DNA of 64,000 nucleotides from Avibacterium paragallinarum (GTDB lineage Bacteria; Pseudomonadota; Gammaproteobacteria; Enterobacterales; Pasteurellaceae): NCBI RefSeq assembly GCF_900450705.1, contig NZ_UGHK01000002.1, positions 620,001 to 684,000 of the forward strand, read 5' to 3'. Shown piece by piece: positions 38,915 to 48,953 of this stretch (position 1 is its first letter; each line of letters starts with the position of its first letter). The notes under the pieces were generated by a model. It saw only the letters and a program-made list of their open reading frames with translations, ran no database searches and was not told where the DNA came from. The position numbers and the translations under genes were made by a program.

Positions 38915-40083
38915 AACTCGCTCCCTTTAATTGGCTCGCACTGAGTTTTTTCGGTTATTACTGTGCCTACGGCGTGTTTATGCCGTTTTTCCCCGCGTGG
39001 CTGAAATCGCAGGCGTACAACGAGGAAATTATCGGCTTTATCCTTGCCAGTTCCTACGTTTTTCGTTTTTTAGGCGGCGTTGGTTTTTCCGCGATGATCA
39101 AAAAAGCGGGACATTTAATCAAAGCCCTACGCGGTCTTGCTTGGGCAAGTTGTGGGGCGATGTTGTATATCAGCTTGGTGGCAGAAAATTTCCCTTTGCT
39201 GTGTGTGGGCATTGCCATTTTTGCGATGCTGAATGCGGCGGGAATGCCCATTGGTGATACCCTCGCTAACACTTGGCAACAGCAAATTCATTTGGATTAC
39301 GGCAAAGCTCGGCTGATTGGTTCAGGGGCGTTTGTGGTCGGCGTTAGCCTATTTGGTAGCCTGATCGGGTTTATTGGCGAAAATTACATTGTCGCCATTC
39401 TCACTGCCTTACTCTGCTTCTATGCTCTCATTCAAATGGCAACGCCTAGTGTAATGCCACAGGATAACTCACAAAGTGCGGTGGAAAATCACGTTAGTTT
39501 TTCACAATTATTGAAAAATAAAACCACGCTTCGCTTAATCCTCGCCATTTCCCTGATTCACGGCTCGCACGCCGCTTATTACGCGTATAGCGTGCTGTAT
39601 TGGCAAAGCCTCGGCATTTCGGTGCCAACCACCAGTTTGCTATGGGGTTTGAGCGTGGTGGCAGAAATTTTACTGTTTTTCTTTTCCACCAAATTATTCC
39701 GATTTTGGAAAGTCAGCACGCTGTTTTACTGCGGTGCTTCCGCCGCCGTGTTGCGTTGGGCTGTGCTAGGGAGTACCGATAGCCTTACCATCATCGCCCT
39801 AACTCAGCTATTGCATAGCCTTACCTTTGCCTTAGGGCATTATGCGATGGTGCGATACATCACCACCCAACCGCAAAATCACATCGCCAAGTTGCAAGGG
39901 CTGTATAATGGCATTTCAAGCTCGGCGGTGATCGCCCTCATCACCGCATTTGCGGGAGTGCTATACCCCATTTCACCGCAGCTCACCTTTACTTCAATGA
40001 TGATTTTTGCCTTGCTCGCGTTCCCGATCATTCCTCGCAAAGTGGACGCGTTTTTGGTTCGTCGAGTGGAAAGCGTGAAATAA
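38911..40083 (+). CDS. MFS transporter, HcaT-like
   Basis: A 390-residue, 12-helix major facilitator transporter. It matches the HcaT/YfiS-type group (MFS_1-like): [20 protein letters not shown] at the N-terminus, [40 protein letters not shown] and [20 protein letters not shown]. HcaT is named for 3-phenylpropionate uptake, but the substrate here is not evident, and no aromatic catabolism genes are nearby. The order proC / this gene / xerD matches H. influenzae. Confidence 0.8.
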
Positions 40084-40092
40084 GGAACGAAG

Positions 40093-40986
40093 ATGAAAGA
40101 CAATGCATTAATCGATCTTTTTTTGAATGAACAATGGCTGGAAAAAGGGCTTTCCGAAAACACCATTCAATCTTACCGCTTGGATTTAACTGCTTTGGCG
40201 AATTGGCTTGAAAGCCAAAATCTACGTTTTGAAACCCTTGATGCCATTGATTTACAACGTTTTTTAGGCGAACGCTTAGAGGCGGGTTATAAAGCCACTA
40301 GCACCGCACGCTTGCTGAGTGCATTACGCAAATTTTTTCAATATTTATATCGGGAAAAATACCGCACTGACGATCCCAGTGCGGTGCTAAGCTCGCCCAA
40401 GTTACCAAGCCGATTGCCTAAATATTTGACAGAACAACAAGTTACCGATTTGCTCAACACCCCCAACGTGGACGAGCCGTTAGAATTACGCGACAAAGCA
40501 ATGCTCGAACTGTTATATGCCACAGGCCTGCGGGTTACGGAGCTGGTTTCGCTGAGCGTTGATAATATCAGCTTGCAACAAGGTGTCGTGCGGGTTATCG
40601 GCAAGGGCAACAAAGAGCGGATCGTGCCAATGGGGGAAGAAGCCGCCCATTGGATCAAGCAATTTGTGCTGTATGGTCGCACGGCGTTATTAGCAGGACA
40701 GCCCTCCGATGTGCTGTTTCCTAGTCGGCGTGGAACACAAATGACGCGACAAACCTTTTGGCATCGCATAAAACATTATGCCATTTTAGCGGAAATTGAT
40801 TGTGATGCCCTTTCCCCCCATGTCCTCCGCCACGCTTTCGCCACCCATTTGGTCAATCACGGTGCGGATCTCCGCGTAGTGCAAATGCTACTCGGACACA
40901 GCGATCTTTCCACCACGCAAATTTATACTCACGTTGCAAAAGAACGCTTGAAGCATCTACACGAACGCTTTCACCCAAGAGGGTAA
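40093..40986 (+). CDS. xerD: Tyrosine recombinase XerD
   Basis: A 297-residue site-specific recombinase that, with XerC, resolves chromosome dimers at dif. It has the N-terminal SAM-like core-binding domain (LFLNEQWLEKGLSENTIQSY) and the catalytic domain. ATGLRVTELVSL holds the first Arg, and IGKGNKERIVPMG holds the Lys. HVLRHAFATHLVNHGADLRV holds the His-x2-Arg, LLGHSDLSTTQIYTHV holds the last His and the nucleophile Tyr, and the end is ERLKHLHERFHPRG. AAGGAACGAAG precedes the ATG. Length equals E. coli XerD (298) closely. Confidence 0.95.
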   Translation: MKDNALIDLFLNEQWLEKGLSENTIQSYRLDLTALANWLESQNLRFETLDAIDLQRFLGERLEAGYKATSTARLLSALRKFFQYLYREKYRTDDPSAVLSSPKLPSRLPKYLTEQQVTDLLNTPNVDEPLELRDKAMLELLYATGLRVTELVSLSVDNISLQQGVVRVIGKGNKERIVPMGEEAAHWIKQFVLYGRTALLAGQPSDVLFPSRRGTQMTRQTFWHRIKHYAILAEIDCDALSPHVLRHAFATHLVNHGADLRVVQMLLGHSDLSTTQIYTHVAKERLKHLHERFHPRG

Positions 40987-41003
40987 AAACGCTCAAAAAA
41001 ATT

Positions 41004-41030
41004 ACCGCACTTTCAAAGTGCGGTCTGTTT
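41004..41030 (+). terminator. Terminator built from an inverted uptake-signal pair
   Basis: ACCGCACTTT-C-AAAGTGCGGT, two uptake signals in inverted orientation forming a perfect stem, followed by CTGTTTTT, about 20 bases after xerD. Inverted uptake-signal pairs used as terminators are known in Haemophilus. Confidence 0.85.
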
Positions 41031-41225
41031 TTACTCTTTTCTCATTCAATCCTAATCAACTTATAAAGTTTGCAGACATCATAAGCACTTGGAATACTGA
41101 CTTTCCCTCTGAATTAGATAAACATTTTATTTTCACATAGTATAATATTGCTAGATTACCCTATATTCTCCAGCCCCTTGCTTAAACTAATCAAAAATTG
41201 AATGATTTCCTTTAGAGTTGCACTT

Positions 41226-42389
41226 TTATACAACATCTACTGGTTTTACAATTTCACTTGGGTAACAGCCCAAAATTTTCAGATAGTTGCTGTATTCTCT
41301 TAACTCATCAAGGGCTTGTTGAACTTCTGGATTGTTAATATTCGCATCAATTTCAAGATAGAACATTTCATCCCACGGCTGCCCGTAAATTGGGCGGGAT
41401 TCCAGTTTCGTCATATTAATATTGTGCTTTTTGAACACCAATAACGCGTCCACCAGTGAGCCGGCTTGGCGTTTATTTGTTGTCATCAATAACAGGGTTT
41501 TAGTGTGAATTTGCGGCGATACCACCACAGGCTCTTTGGCAATCACAATAAAGCGGGTAATGTTATTCTCTTGGTTGGCAATATTGCTTTTCAGCACGCG
41601 TAAGCCATAAAGATGGCCGCCATCTTCATTCCCCAATGCTGCAATATTTGGCTTATTCAGGCTTGCCACTAACTGCATTGCGTGCGAGCTGCTTTCGCAA
41701 TATTCGATATGTACACGATCAAGGCTACGAATAAACTGTCTGCATTGTTGGATCACTTGCGGATGGCTGTATAGGCTGTCAATTTGGCTTAATTCACTGT
41801 GTTCCGTTGCGAGTACGCAATGTTTGATCGGGTATGCCAATTCACCAATGAGCGATAAATCTGTATGCTGCAACAAATCATAGACTTCATTTATAGAACC
41901 TGAAGTCGTGTTTTCCAACGGCAAAATGCCGTAATCTGCCTCGCCATTTTGCACTTTTTCAAACACCTGCTCAAAAGAGCTGCAACTCAGTTCAATGAAC
42001 GGTTTTTGATAACGGGTTGCATAACTGCGTGCCGCAAGATGAGAATAAGATCCGCGTTTACCTAAGAAAGCAATGTGGCTATTTTGCTCACGCTGTTCAT
42101 TGAGTTTCTTTTGCAAATAGGCTTGTTGAGTCAGCACAGAATCTTCAATAATTTTCTGGAAAATTTGCGTAATGTATTGTGGGTCAAGCTGATAATTTTC
42201 ATTTTCAGAATATTGAATAAGTTCTTGTAATAACTGCTGTTCACGCTCAACATCACGCAAGGCTTTCTGCGTGATTTCCTTGCTACGCACCACATCATAA
42301 GCCAAGCGATGACGCTCAGAGAGCAATTTCAATAGACTGCGGTCAATTTGGGTGATTTGTTGTCGAATCTCGGATAAATCTAATGCCAT
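41226..42389 (-). CDS. pheA: Chorismate mutase / prephenate dehydratase PheA
   Basis: A 387-residue bifunctional enzyme (E. coli 386) for phenylalanine synthesis. Residues 1-90 are the AroQ mutase ([31 protein letters not shown]). About 104-285 is the dehydratase ([35 protein letters not shown]). About 297-380 is the ACT feedback domain with the phenylalanine-binding [29 protein letters not shown] precedes the ATG. I see no Phe-rich leader peptide or attenuator upstream, unlike E. coli. Confidence 0.96.
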   Translation of the reverse strand: MALDLSEIRQQITQIDRSLLKLLSERHRLAYDVVRSKEITQKALRDVEREQQLLQELIQYSENENYQLDPQYITQIFQKIIEDSVLTQQAYLQKKLNEQREQNSHIAFLGKRGSYSHLAARSYATRYQKPFIELSCSSFEQVFEKVQNGEADYGILPLENTTSGSINEVYDLLQHTDLSLIGELAYPIKHCVLATEHSELSQIDSLYSHPQVIQQCRQFIRSLDRVHIEYCESSSHAMQLVASLNKPNIAALGNEDGGHLYGLRVLKSNIANQENNITRFIVIAKEPVVVSPQIHTKTLLLMTTNKRQAGSLVDALLVFKKHNINMTKLESRPIYGQPWDEMFYLEIDANINNPEVQQALDELREYSNYLKILGCYPSEIVKPVDVV

Positions 42390-42469
42390 TTTATTATCTC
42401 ATTTATTTGGAATTGGGTTAGGATAAACAAGATTTTTGGTGAGATCAAATGAATAGTTTTTCTTTGTTA

Positions 42470-42497
42470 AATATAGTGCGTTTCAGCCGTCAAGCAA
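42470..42497 (-). promoter_or_regulatory. Candidate pheA promoter
   Basis: On the reverse strand TTGCTT (42497-42492), a 16-base spacer, then TATATT (42475-42470), about 80 bases before the pheA ATG. The choice is based only on match and spacing; an overlapping TTGACG is a second -35 candidate. Confidence 0.4.
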
Positions 42498-42595
42498 TTT
42501 TCTTTGAATTATTCAAAAAATCTAAAAAATGACTCAAATCTAAAAAGTGCGGTACTTTTTTAAACAGTTTTTTCAACCGCATTTTTCAAATGTAA

Positions 42596-42617
42596 GGGCA
42601 GACCTATGTGTCCGCCC
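42596..42617. repeat. Small imperfect palindrome
   Basis: The arms GGGCAGAC and GTCCGCCC around a 6-base loop pair except for one position. Similar GC-rich palindromes are dispersed between genes in some gammaproteobacteria, but I see no second copy in this window. Confidence 0.35.
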
Positions 42618-42715
42618 ATGCCATTTATTCACCGAAAAAACAAAAAATCCCACCGCACTTTTGCTTATAAAATACGGTCATTTTTTACCCCATTTTACAT
42701 AAATAGAGCGTTTAC

Positions 42716-43711
42716 CTACTGCATTTCATCAAACGCTAGCATCACTTTTCCAATGTGCGTGCCTTTGTCCATTTCTTCGTGGGCATCTTTGACTTCTTTA
42801 AAATCAAAGACTTGGTGAATAATTGGCTTGGCGATTTGTTCGTTTTCTAATTTATTCCATACATTTTGTTTTAGCGATTGGGCAATTTCCGCTTTTTCAG
42901 CTTTTGTGCGGCTACGCATTGTTGAGCCGGTGATATGGAGGCGTTTTAAGGCGATTTGCAATAAATCCACATTTTGTGCCACTGTCCCGCCCATAAAGCC
43001 GATTAAAAACAATCTGCCATTTTGTTTTAAACAAGCTAAATTTCGTTGGAAATAGCTCGCACCCACCACATCTAAAATCGCGTCAATTCCACCCGCACTT
43101 TGAATAACCTCAGCGAAATCTTGCGTTTTATAGTCAATCGCAATCGCTCCATATTGTTCAACAACAGCACATTTTTTCGCATTACCTACGGTGGCATAGG
43201 TTTTAATGCCTAAACTTTGTGCAATCGCGAGTGCCATTAGTCCAATGCCACTTGTTCCGCCGTGAACCAATAAACTTTCCCCTGCTTTAACCTGTTGTTG
43301 CATAAACAAATTTACCCAAACGGTGAAAAGGGTTTCGGGCAGCGCGGCGGCTTCTAGCAACGAATAATTTTTAGGAACGGGTAAGGCTTGGCTGGCTGGC
43401 ACAAGGCAATATTCGGCATAAGCACCACCGTCCGTTAAGGCGCAAACTTTATCACCTAGCTGAAATTCACTCACACCTTCACCCAGCGCAACCACTGTGC
43501 CTGAAAGCTCCAAGCCCATAATGGGCGTAACGCCTTTAGGCATTGGATACAACCCTTGGCGCTGCATAATATCAGGGCGATTTACCCCTGCATAAGCCAC
43601 TTTAACCAGCAGCTCACCTGCTTGCGGTGTTGGAATGGTGGCTTGTTCTATAAATAACACATCGGGCGAGCCTGCTTCTCGCATATTAATTTGTTGCATT
43701 AATTGCTGCAT
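42716..43711 (-). CDS. NAD(P)H:quinone oxidoreductase, medium-chain family
   Basis: A 331-residue zinc-free medium-chain reductase of the quinone-oxidoreductase (PIG3-like) group. It shows VKVAYAGVNRPDIMQRQGLY near residue 40, GLELSGTVVALGEGVSEFQL, and the nucleotide-binding stretch LLVHGGTSGIGLMALAIAQS, then DAILDVVGASYFQRNLACL. No structural zinc cysteines are seen. ATG 43711 has AAGGAAAATATCA upstream and is preferred to the longer frame from 43762. It follows an SDR gene on the same strand, with a weak hairpin between them. Confidence 0.85.
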   Translation of the reverse strand: MQQLMQQINMREAGSPDVLFIEQATIPTPQAGELLVKVAYAGVNRPDIMQRQGLYPMPKGVTPIMGLELSGTVVALGEGVSEFQLGDKVCALTDGGAYAEYCLVPASQALPVPKNYSLLEAAALPETLFTVWVNLFMQQQVKAGESLLVHGGTSGIGLMALAIAQSLGIKTYATVGNAKKCAVVEQYGAIAIDYKTQDFAEVIQSAGGIDAILDVVGASYFQRNLACLKQNGRLFLIGFMGGTVAQNVDLLQIALKRLHITGSTMRSRTKAEKAEIAQSLKQNVWNKLENEQIAKPIIHQVFDFKEVKDAHEEMDKGTHIGKVMLAFDEMQ

Positions 43712-43741
43712 TGATATTTTCCTTATTCCCGTAAAAGTAAT

Positions 43742-43763
43742 AATGCCGTTCAAAAACGGCATT
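43742..43763 (-). terminator. Hairpin between the SDR and quinone oxidoreductase genes
   Basis: Perfect stem AATGCCGTT / AACGGCATT with a 4-base loop and a weak T-rich tail on the reverse strand. It may lower read-through from the SDR gene. Confidence 0.5.
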
Positions 43764-43785
43764 CTGTGATAAAAATGAACGTGAA

Positions 43786-44535
43786 TTAAAACTCTTGCAC
43801 CGTTGGGCGAACGGTGATTTCGTTCACAGCAACGTTGTCTGGCTGTTCCACCGCATAAGCAATGGCACGAGCAATAGAACTGGCTGGAATTTCGTGGGCG
43901 GCATAGAATTTTTGCACGCGTTCGCGAGATTCAAGATCGCTGCTGCTGAATTTTAGTTCGCTTTCAATCGCCCCTGGGTAAAGGGTGGTTACGCGGATAT
44001 TATGTCCTGCCATTTCGGCACGCAACCCTTCGCTAATCGCTTTCACAGCGAATTTTGTAGCACTATATACTGTACCGCCACCTGATGACACTTTCAAACC
44101 AGCCACAGAAGAAAGGTTGATGATATGCCCTGAATTTTGTGCAAGCATTGTTGGCAGCACCGCCGCAATGCCATATAGCACGCCTTTGATATTCACATCA
44201 ATCATTCGATCCCATTCGTCCACTTTTAATGCACTCATCACCGCCCCCGGCATAATGCCTGCGTTGTTGATTAACACATCAATGCGACCAAATTGTTGTA
44301 ACGCGGCTTGTGCCAATTTTTCTACGTCTTCACGTTTTGATACGTCCATTTGCACCACAACGGCTTCACCACCTTGCTGTTGAATTTGCTCAGCAAGGGC
44401 TTGCAAACGCTCTAAGCGTCTTGCGCCTAACACCACTTTAGCCCCTAATGACGCCAAATGACGCGCGGTTTCTTCACCTAATCCACTTGATGCCCCTGTG
44501 ATTAATACCACTTTGCCTTGAATATTATTGCTCAT
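43786..44535 (-). CDS. SDR family NAD(P)-dependent oxidoreductase
   Basis: A 249-residue classical short-chain dehydrogenase. TGASSGLGEETARHLASLGA is the cofactor loop, with Arg-Arg after the second strand suggesting NADP. MDVSKRED, NNAGIMPGAVMSAL, NLSSVAGLKVSSGGGTVYSA and the YSATKFAVKAIS catalytic motif follow. ATG 44535 is chosen over 44541 because AAGGA is 6 bases in front of it. It is similar to the broad YdfG-like clade; the substrate is not predictable. It lies between hchA and a quinone reductase, so a role in carbonyl or electrophile reduction is plausible. Confidence 0.82.
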   Translation of the reverse strand: MSNNIQGKVVLITGASSGLGEETARHLASLGAKVVLGARRLERLQALAEQIQQQGGEAVVVQMDVSKREDVEKLAQAALQQFGRIDVLINNAGIMPGAVMSALKVDEWDRMIDVNIKGVLYGIAAVLPTMLAQNSGHIINLSSVAGLKVSSGGGTVYSATKFAVKAISEGLRAEMAGHNIRVTTLYPGAIESELKFSSSDLESRERVQKFYAAHEIPASSIARAIAYAVEQPDNVAVNEITVRPTVQEF

Positions 44536-44572
44536 TGTCATTCCTTATTTCATTGATTTTATTAGATAAAAA

Positions 44573-44610
44573 AAGAGCGGTGAAAATTTTCTCAATTTTA
44601 CACCGCTCTT
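44573..44610 (-). terminator. Terminator after hchA
   Basis: Stem AAGAGCGGTG / CACCGCTCTT around an 18-base loop, followed on the reverse strand by TTTTTATC, 6 bases past the hchA stop. It suggests hchA is transcribed separately from the SDR gene. Confidence 0.75.
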
Positions 44611-44615
44611 GGGGG

Positions 44616-45482
44616 TTATTTCACTGCTTTCAATAATTCATCAGCAGCTAAAATCCCTAAGTTATTTGATGCCAATGGGCTGTCGCCGGTAAGCAATTTG
44701 CGATCTTTGTGAACTTGGCCTGTGATGCCTTCGTTCATAATTTTCACGCCTAATTTAGCAAGGTTTTCACCCACTAACCATTGTAATTTACCTGGCATAT
44801 AGCCGATTGCTTGGTTTGCGCCTTCATCTAATGAATCTGGAAATACGCAAAGCTCATAGCCTTTGAATGGGAAATCTTCCGCTTTTTCGCCTACGCCAGC
44901 CGCTAATAAAGACGCTGGGCCGTGACATAAAGTGATCACGTGTTTATCTTTATTTAATGCCCAATCTAACACTTTTTTCACGTCTTTGCTGTGTGGCACG
45001 CCAGCTAATACACCGTGACCACCTGGGATAAATACGGCGATATAAGGTGAATCTTCCGCTAACACTTCAGGTAAAATATCTTCTAATTTTTTCGGATTCA
45101 CTAATTTTGGCAAGTATTGGTTATATAAATCCATTACCGCTTTGTCTTCTTCTGGCATTGCCCAAATTTCTAATTTAACTGGGTTACCTGATAAGGTTGC
45201 TACATCAATTTCAAAGCCTGCGTGGTGCATATGCAACATAGGTAATAACATTTCAACAGGGTGGTTACCTGTTGAGAATAATTTACCGTTTTGCATTTCG
45301 ATATAACGCTCATCTGTACCGATCATTAATACTTTGTGTTTACCACCAGTATAAGGTTTATCGAATTTGAAACCATCAAAGTCTGTTTTTTTGCTGGTAT
45401 ATTGTGTTAAAGAATATTCTGATGGGAAGAACGCATTGTGTTCAGCGCGATCCGCCACTGGTTTTTTACTTAAATCTGTCAT
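44616..45482 (-). CDS. hchA: Hsp31-type glyoxalase III / deglycase HchA
   Basis: A 288-residue DJ-1/PfpI-superfamily protein (E. coli Hsp31 is 283). It turns methylglyoxal into lactate without glutathione and is reported as a protein and nucleotide deglycase and holding chaperone. The nucleophile Cys is in [29 protein letters not shown] and [20 protein letters not shown] are family landmarks. A TTG at 45494 is in frame, but ATG 45482 has GGAGAG at good distance. It is divergent from a LysR regulator. Confidence 0.9.
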   Translation of the reverse strand: MTDLSKKPVADRAEHNAFFPSEYSLTQYTSKKTDFDGFKFDKPYTGGKHKVLMIGTDERYIEMQNGKLFSTGNHPVEMLLPMLHMHHAGFEIDVATLSGNPVKLEIWAMPEEDKAVMDLYNQYLPKLVNPKKLEDILPEVLAEDSPYIAVFIPGGHGVLAGVPHSKDVKKVLDWALNKDKHVITLCHGPASLLAAGVGEKAEDFPFKGYELCVFPDSLDEGANQAIGYMPGKLQWLVGENLAKLGVKIMNEGITGQVHKDRKLLTGDSPLASNNLGILAADELLKAVK

Positions 45483-45557
45483 TTTACTCTCCAAAAGTTT
45501 TTATCTTATAAAGTTCACTATAAAAAACCGTTTTAGCGTTTTTTCTGGCGTGCATTC

Positions 45558-45588
45558 TATCCCTAGATAATTACATTGAAAAGGGATA
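45558..45588. promoter_or_regulatory. Candidate LysR-type operator
   Basis: A perfect inverted repeat TATCCCT ... AGGGATA with 17 bases between the arms, in the 141-bp gap between hchA and the divergent lysR gene. Position and symmetry fit a LysR-type binding site controlling both genes. No experimental basis. Confidence 0.4.
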
Positions 45589-45623
45589 AAATCGGAATAG
45601 ACTATTCGCAAAAAAGGAATAAT

Positions 45624-46544
45624 ATGAATAAACTTGATGCACTTCGTTATTTTAGTGTTGCCAGTGAAACCTTAAATTTTCGCGAAGCTGCACAACGCCT
45701 TGCGGTATCGCCACAAGTGGTAACCCGAATGATTGCCGAGCTAGAAAATCTGCTGGGTGAACGCTTATTTCAACGCAATACACGTAGCATTAAACTCACC
45801 GAATTTGGCGAGCAATTTCTGCCCCAAGCACAACAATTATTGGTCGATAGCGAACGGCTTTTTTCTTCACAAAAAATTAATGATAAAGCGATGCAAGGCA
45901 TTGTGCGAATTACCGTACCGCCGATGCCTTATAACGATCAGCTTTTATATGAATTATTGACCGCACTTGAACCCTATCCCGATTTGGTCATTGATTGGCG
46001 TGTTTCTTTAGATAAGCTGAAAACTATTGATGATCAAATTGATATTGGGCTGCGCGTGTGCCTTGAGCCAGAACAAGATTGGATAGCCCATCATATCTTT
46101 ACCTTGCAAGAAAAAATTGTTGCTGCACCAAAATTATTGCAACGTTTAGGCACGCCTGAGAGCCTACAAGATCTGGCGTTAAACTATCCGCTCAGTGGCT
46201 TGATTAACCCGAAACTAAAACGCATTTGGCACTGGCAAATTAATACTCAACAGCATTTTATTCCAACTCACCCGAAATTTTTGGCTTCCGATATGTATAG
46301 CGAATTGCAATCTGCCTTGGCGGGGCGAACTTGCTCACAGTTGATCGACATTTTATGCCAGCCTTATATCGATCAAGGGAAATTGGTAGAACTGTTTCCA
46401 GAGGTGGAAAAACAAAAATGGCGGCTTTATTTGTATCGCCCTTATCAAAACGTGGTGAGTGAACGGGTATTATTTGTTTTTGAGAAATTAAAAACGATTT
46501 TACAAGATATTGTGAAGCAGATAGAAATGGAAAAAAGTGAATAA
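45624..46544 (+). CDS. LysR-family transcriptional regulator
   Basis: A 306-residue regulator. The N-terminal winged helix-turn-helix is at residues about 1-60 (MNKLDALRYFSVASETLNFR, EAAQRLAVSPQVVTRMIAEL, LFQRNTRSIKLTEFG), and the rest is the periplasmic-binding-like effector domain. ATG 45624 is preceded by AAGGA and is preferred to an upstream in-frame ATG at 45576. It is divergent from hchA with an inverted repeat in the gap, so it probably regulates hchA and itself, and maybe the two reductase genes beyond. Confidence 0.87.
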   Translation: MNKLDALRYFSVASETLNFREAAQRLAVSPQVVTRMIAELENLLGERLFQRNTRSIKLTEFGEQFLPQAQQLLVDSERLFSSQKINDKAMQGIVRITVPPMPYNDQLLYELLTALEPYPDLVIDWRVSLDKLKTIDDQIDIGLRVCLEPEQDWIAHHIFTLQEKIVAAPKLLQRLGTPESLQDLALNYPLSGLINPKLKRIWHWQINTQQHFIPTHPKFLASDMYSELQSALAGRTCSQLIDILCQPYIDQGKLVELFPEVEKQKWRLYLYRPYQNVVSERVLFVFEKLKTILQDIVKQIEMEKSE

Positions 46545-46561
46545 AATAAAGTGCGGTGAAA

Positions 46562-46593
46562 AATAAAGCCATATTTTTTAATATGGCTTTATT
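46562..46593. terminator. Bidirectional terminator between lysR and lpxC
   Basis: Perfect 14-bp stem AATAAAGCCATATT / AATATGGCTTTATT with a T4 loop, between convergent genes. An uptake signal lies just left of it at about 46,548. Confidence 0.8.
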
Positions 46594-46604
46594 CATTTTA
46601 TGAT

Positions 46605-47522
46605 TTAGATAAATACTTGATTTGGAGCGAGATAACCTTGTGGAACTTGCTGTTTGTCTTCAAAGGTAACAAACTCCCACGCTTCTTGATCTTCAAGCAA
46701 GGCTCTTAATAATTTGTTATTTAAGCCGTGTCCTGATTTATAGGCTTTGAAATCACCGATGATGTTATAACCACACATATATAAATCACCAATGGCATCA
46801 AGCATTTTGTGGCGTACTAGCTCATCTTTAAAGCGAAGACCATCTTCATTTAAGATGCGATAATCATCAAGCACGATGGCGTTATCTAGGCTACCACCTA
46901 ACGCTAAACCTTGTGATTGTAAATATTCAATGTCTTTCATAAAACCAAAGGTTCTTGCACGGCTAATCTGTTGCACGAAAGCTTGTGCGGAGAAATCCAT
47001 CACATAATTACGCACATCTTTACCAATCGCTGGGTGATTGAAATCAATGGTGAAATCTAAACGGAAACCGTTGTAAGGTTTAAATTCTGCCCATTTATCA
47101 CCGTCTTCCACACGAATTGGCTTTTTCACGCGAATAAATTTTTTCGCCGCATTTTGTTCTTCAATACCCGCATCTAATAAAAGGTAAATGAATGGGCTGG
47201 CACTGCCGTCCATAATTGGAATTTCTGGTGCGTCCACTTCAATAATCACATTATCAATGCCTAAGCCTGCTAAGGCAGCATTCAAATGCTCTACCGTTGA
47301 AATACGAATGCCTTCTTCATTTATCAAACAAGTACAAAGCATTGTATCACGTACGGCATTTGCATTGGCTGGGAACGTTACTGGTGGGTTTAAATCCGTA
47401 CGGTAGTAAATCACCCCAGTATTTGCCATTGCAGGACGTAAAGTTAGAGTTACTTTATTGCCACTATGTAGCCCTACACCTGTTACTTTAATACTCTGTT
47501 TTAAGGTTCTTTGTTTAATCAT
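46605..47522 (-). CDS. lpxC: UDP-3-O-acyl-GlcNAc deacetylase LpxC
   Basis: A 305-residue zinc amidase, the same length as in E. coli, for the committed step of lipid A synthesis. The zinc ligands are visible in [17 protein letters not shown] (His) and [13 protein letters not shown] (His and Asp). [20 protein letters not shown] is the family start, so ATG 47522 is used rather than 47540. [20 protein letters not shown] is also conserved. It is the last gene of the dcw cluster, 42 bp after ftsZ. Confidence 0.96.
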   Translation of the reverse strand: MIKQRTLKQSIKVTGVGLHSGNKVTLTLRPAMANTGVIYYRTDLNPPVTFPANANAVRDTMLCTCLINEEGIRISTVEHLNAALAGLGIDNVIIEVDAPEIPIMDGSASPFIYLLLDAGIEEQNAAKKFIRVKKPIRVEDGDKWAEFKPYNGFRLDFTIDFNHPAIGKDVRNYVMDFSAQAFVQQISRARTFGFMKDIEYLQSQGLALGGSLDNAIVLDDYRILNEDGLRFKDELVRHKMLDAIGDLYMCGYNIIGDFKAYKSGHGLNNKLLRALLEDQEAWEFVTFEDKQQVPQGYLAPNQVFI

Positions 47523-47564
47523 AATGTTTTCTAAATCCATTGCATAACAATAAGATTTATTCCT

Positions 47565-48872
47565 TTATTTATCTTCTGGTTTACGCATAAAACTGTTCGC
47601 ATTCACTAAACTGTCCTCTCTTTTAAGAGAATTTAAACGATCAGTAATTGGCGTATCTAAAATTTTTCGATTAGTTAAATCCGCTGGGCGATTTGGCATC
47701 GAATTTTGCTGTTGATTATAAGGTTGGTAACCTGTTTGTTGCGGCTGCATAAATGGCTCAGCATTTCCTTTTTGCATTGGTTGCCCGAGCGGAACATTGT
47801 GTGGTGCAAGCTGAATATCAGGTGTATCAATATCACCAATTCCTGTCGCAACGATCGTTACTTTAATTTGATTCGTCATATCTGGAACAAGTGAAGTTCC
47901 TACTACAACAGTGGCATCATCAGAAGCAAATGCCCTAATTGTTTCCCCTACTACATGAAATTCATCTAAACCTAAATCAAATCCAGCGGTAATATTCACA
48001 AGAACGCCTCTTGCACCAGATAAATCAACATCTTCTAATAATGGACTCGCTACAGCTTCTTGAGCTGCTTTTTCTGCACGCCCATCGCCTGATTCACCTT
48101 CCGCAATTCCGGCTCCCATCATAGCACGTCCCATTTCAGACATTACCGTACGAACGTCAGCAAAGTCCACGTTCATTAAGCCTGGCGAGGTAATCATATC
48201 AGAGATACCTGTTACTGCATTACGGAGAATATCATTTGCGGCAGCGAAAGCATCAAATAAAGTCGTATTTTTACCTAAAACTTTTAGTAATTTTTCATTT
48301 GGAATAATGATCAGTGAATCAACGTGCTTAGAAAGTTCTTTGATCCCCATTTCGGCAAACTGCATACGTTTTCTGCCTTCAAATGAGAACGGTTTGGTTA
48401 CCACGGCAACGGTGAGAATACCAAGATCTTTCGCAATTTGGGCGACAATAGGTGCGGCCCCTGTTCCTGTACCACCGCCCATTCCCGCAGCGATAAAGAC
48501 CATATCCGCCCCTTCAAGCATTGCTCGAATTGCGTCTTGATCATCTTCTGCAGCTTTACGTCCTACATTAGGGTTTGCACCAGCACCCAATCCTTTCGTA
48601 GTGGTTGCACCAATTTGAACAGTTTGTTGTACATTACTTTTACGCAATGCTTGGGCATCGGTATTAACAGCGTAGAAAATGATTCTGTCGTGTTCCTCAT
48701 TATCCATTGGGAATGTAAATTCATCAGTCCCAGCCAAAGTTCCATCGACCTCATTTTTAACCATATTGGCGACCATATGGTTTACAGCATTACCGCCACC
48801 GCCGCCAACACCCACTACTTTGATCAAGGCGCCATTCATATCACCAAGATCATAATCCACTGGTTCAAACAT
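47565..48872 (-). CDS. ftsZ: Cell division GTPase FtsZ
   Basis: A 435-residue tubulin-like GTPase that forms the division ring. It has [16 protein letters not shown], the tubulin signature [10 protein letters not shown], and [11 protein letters not shown]. Compared with E. coli there is an insertion of roughly 20 residues after the first helix ([20 protein letters not shown]), just before [12 protein letters not shown] recall a similar insertion in H. influenzae FtsZ. After a Gln/Asn/Pro-rich linker the C-terminal peptide is [16 protein letters not shown] precedes the ATG. It lies 81 bp after ftsA. Confidence 0.97.
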   Translation of the reverse strand: MFEPVDYDLGDMNGALIKVVGVGGGGGNAVNHMVANMVKNEVDGTLAGTDEFTFPMDNEEHDRIIFYAVNTDAQALRKSNVQQTVQIGATTTKGLGAGANPNVGRKAAEDDQDAIRAMLEGADMVFIAAGMGGGTGTGAAPIVAQIAKDLGILTVAVVTKPFSFEGRKRMQFAEMGIKELSKHVDSLIIIPNEKLLKVLGKNTTLFDAFAAANDILRNAVTGISDMITSPGLMNVDFADVRTVMSEMGRAMMGAGIAEGESGDGRAEKAAQEAVASPLLEDVDLSGARGVLVNITAGFDLGLDEFHVVGETIRAFASDDATVVVGTSLVPDMTNQIKVTIVATGIGDIDTPDIQLAPHNVPLGQPMQKGNAEPFMQPQQTGYQPYNQQQNSMPNRPADLTNRKILDTPITDRLNSLKREDSLVNANSFMRKPEDK

Positions 48873-48953
48873 ATGTATTCTCCGTTAATGCCAACACCTG
48901 TGGCACAAATTAAAACTTAAATTGCTCTTATTGTAGATGAAAAATAAAAATTC

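Larger units (their letters stand above)
42390..42715. other. Gap between pheA and the quinone oxidoreductase gene
   Basis: 326 bp with no convincing gene. It holds a likely pheA promoter (42470-42497), uptake signals on both strands at about 42,545 and 42,650, and a 22-bp imperfect palindrome at 42596-42617. Confidence 0.55.

Noticed and set aside
42390-42715. A pheA attenuator with a leader peptide
   Set aside because: I found no short ORF rich in Phe codons and no competing hairpin pair; the structures there are uptake signals and one palindrome.
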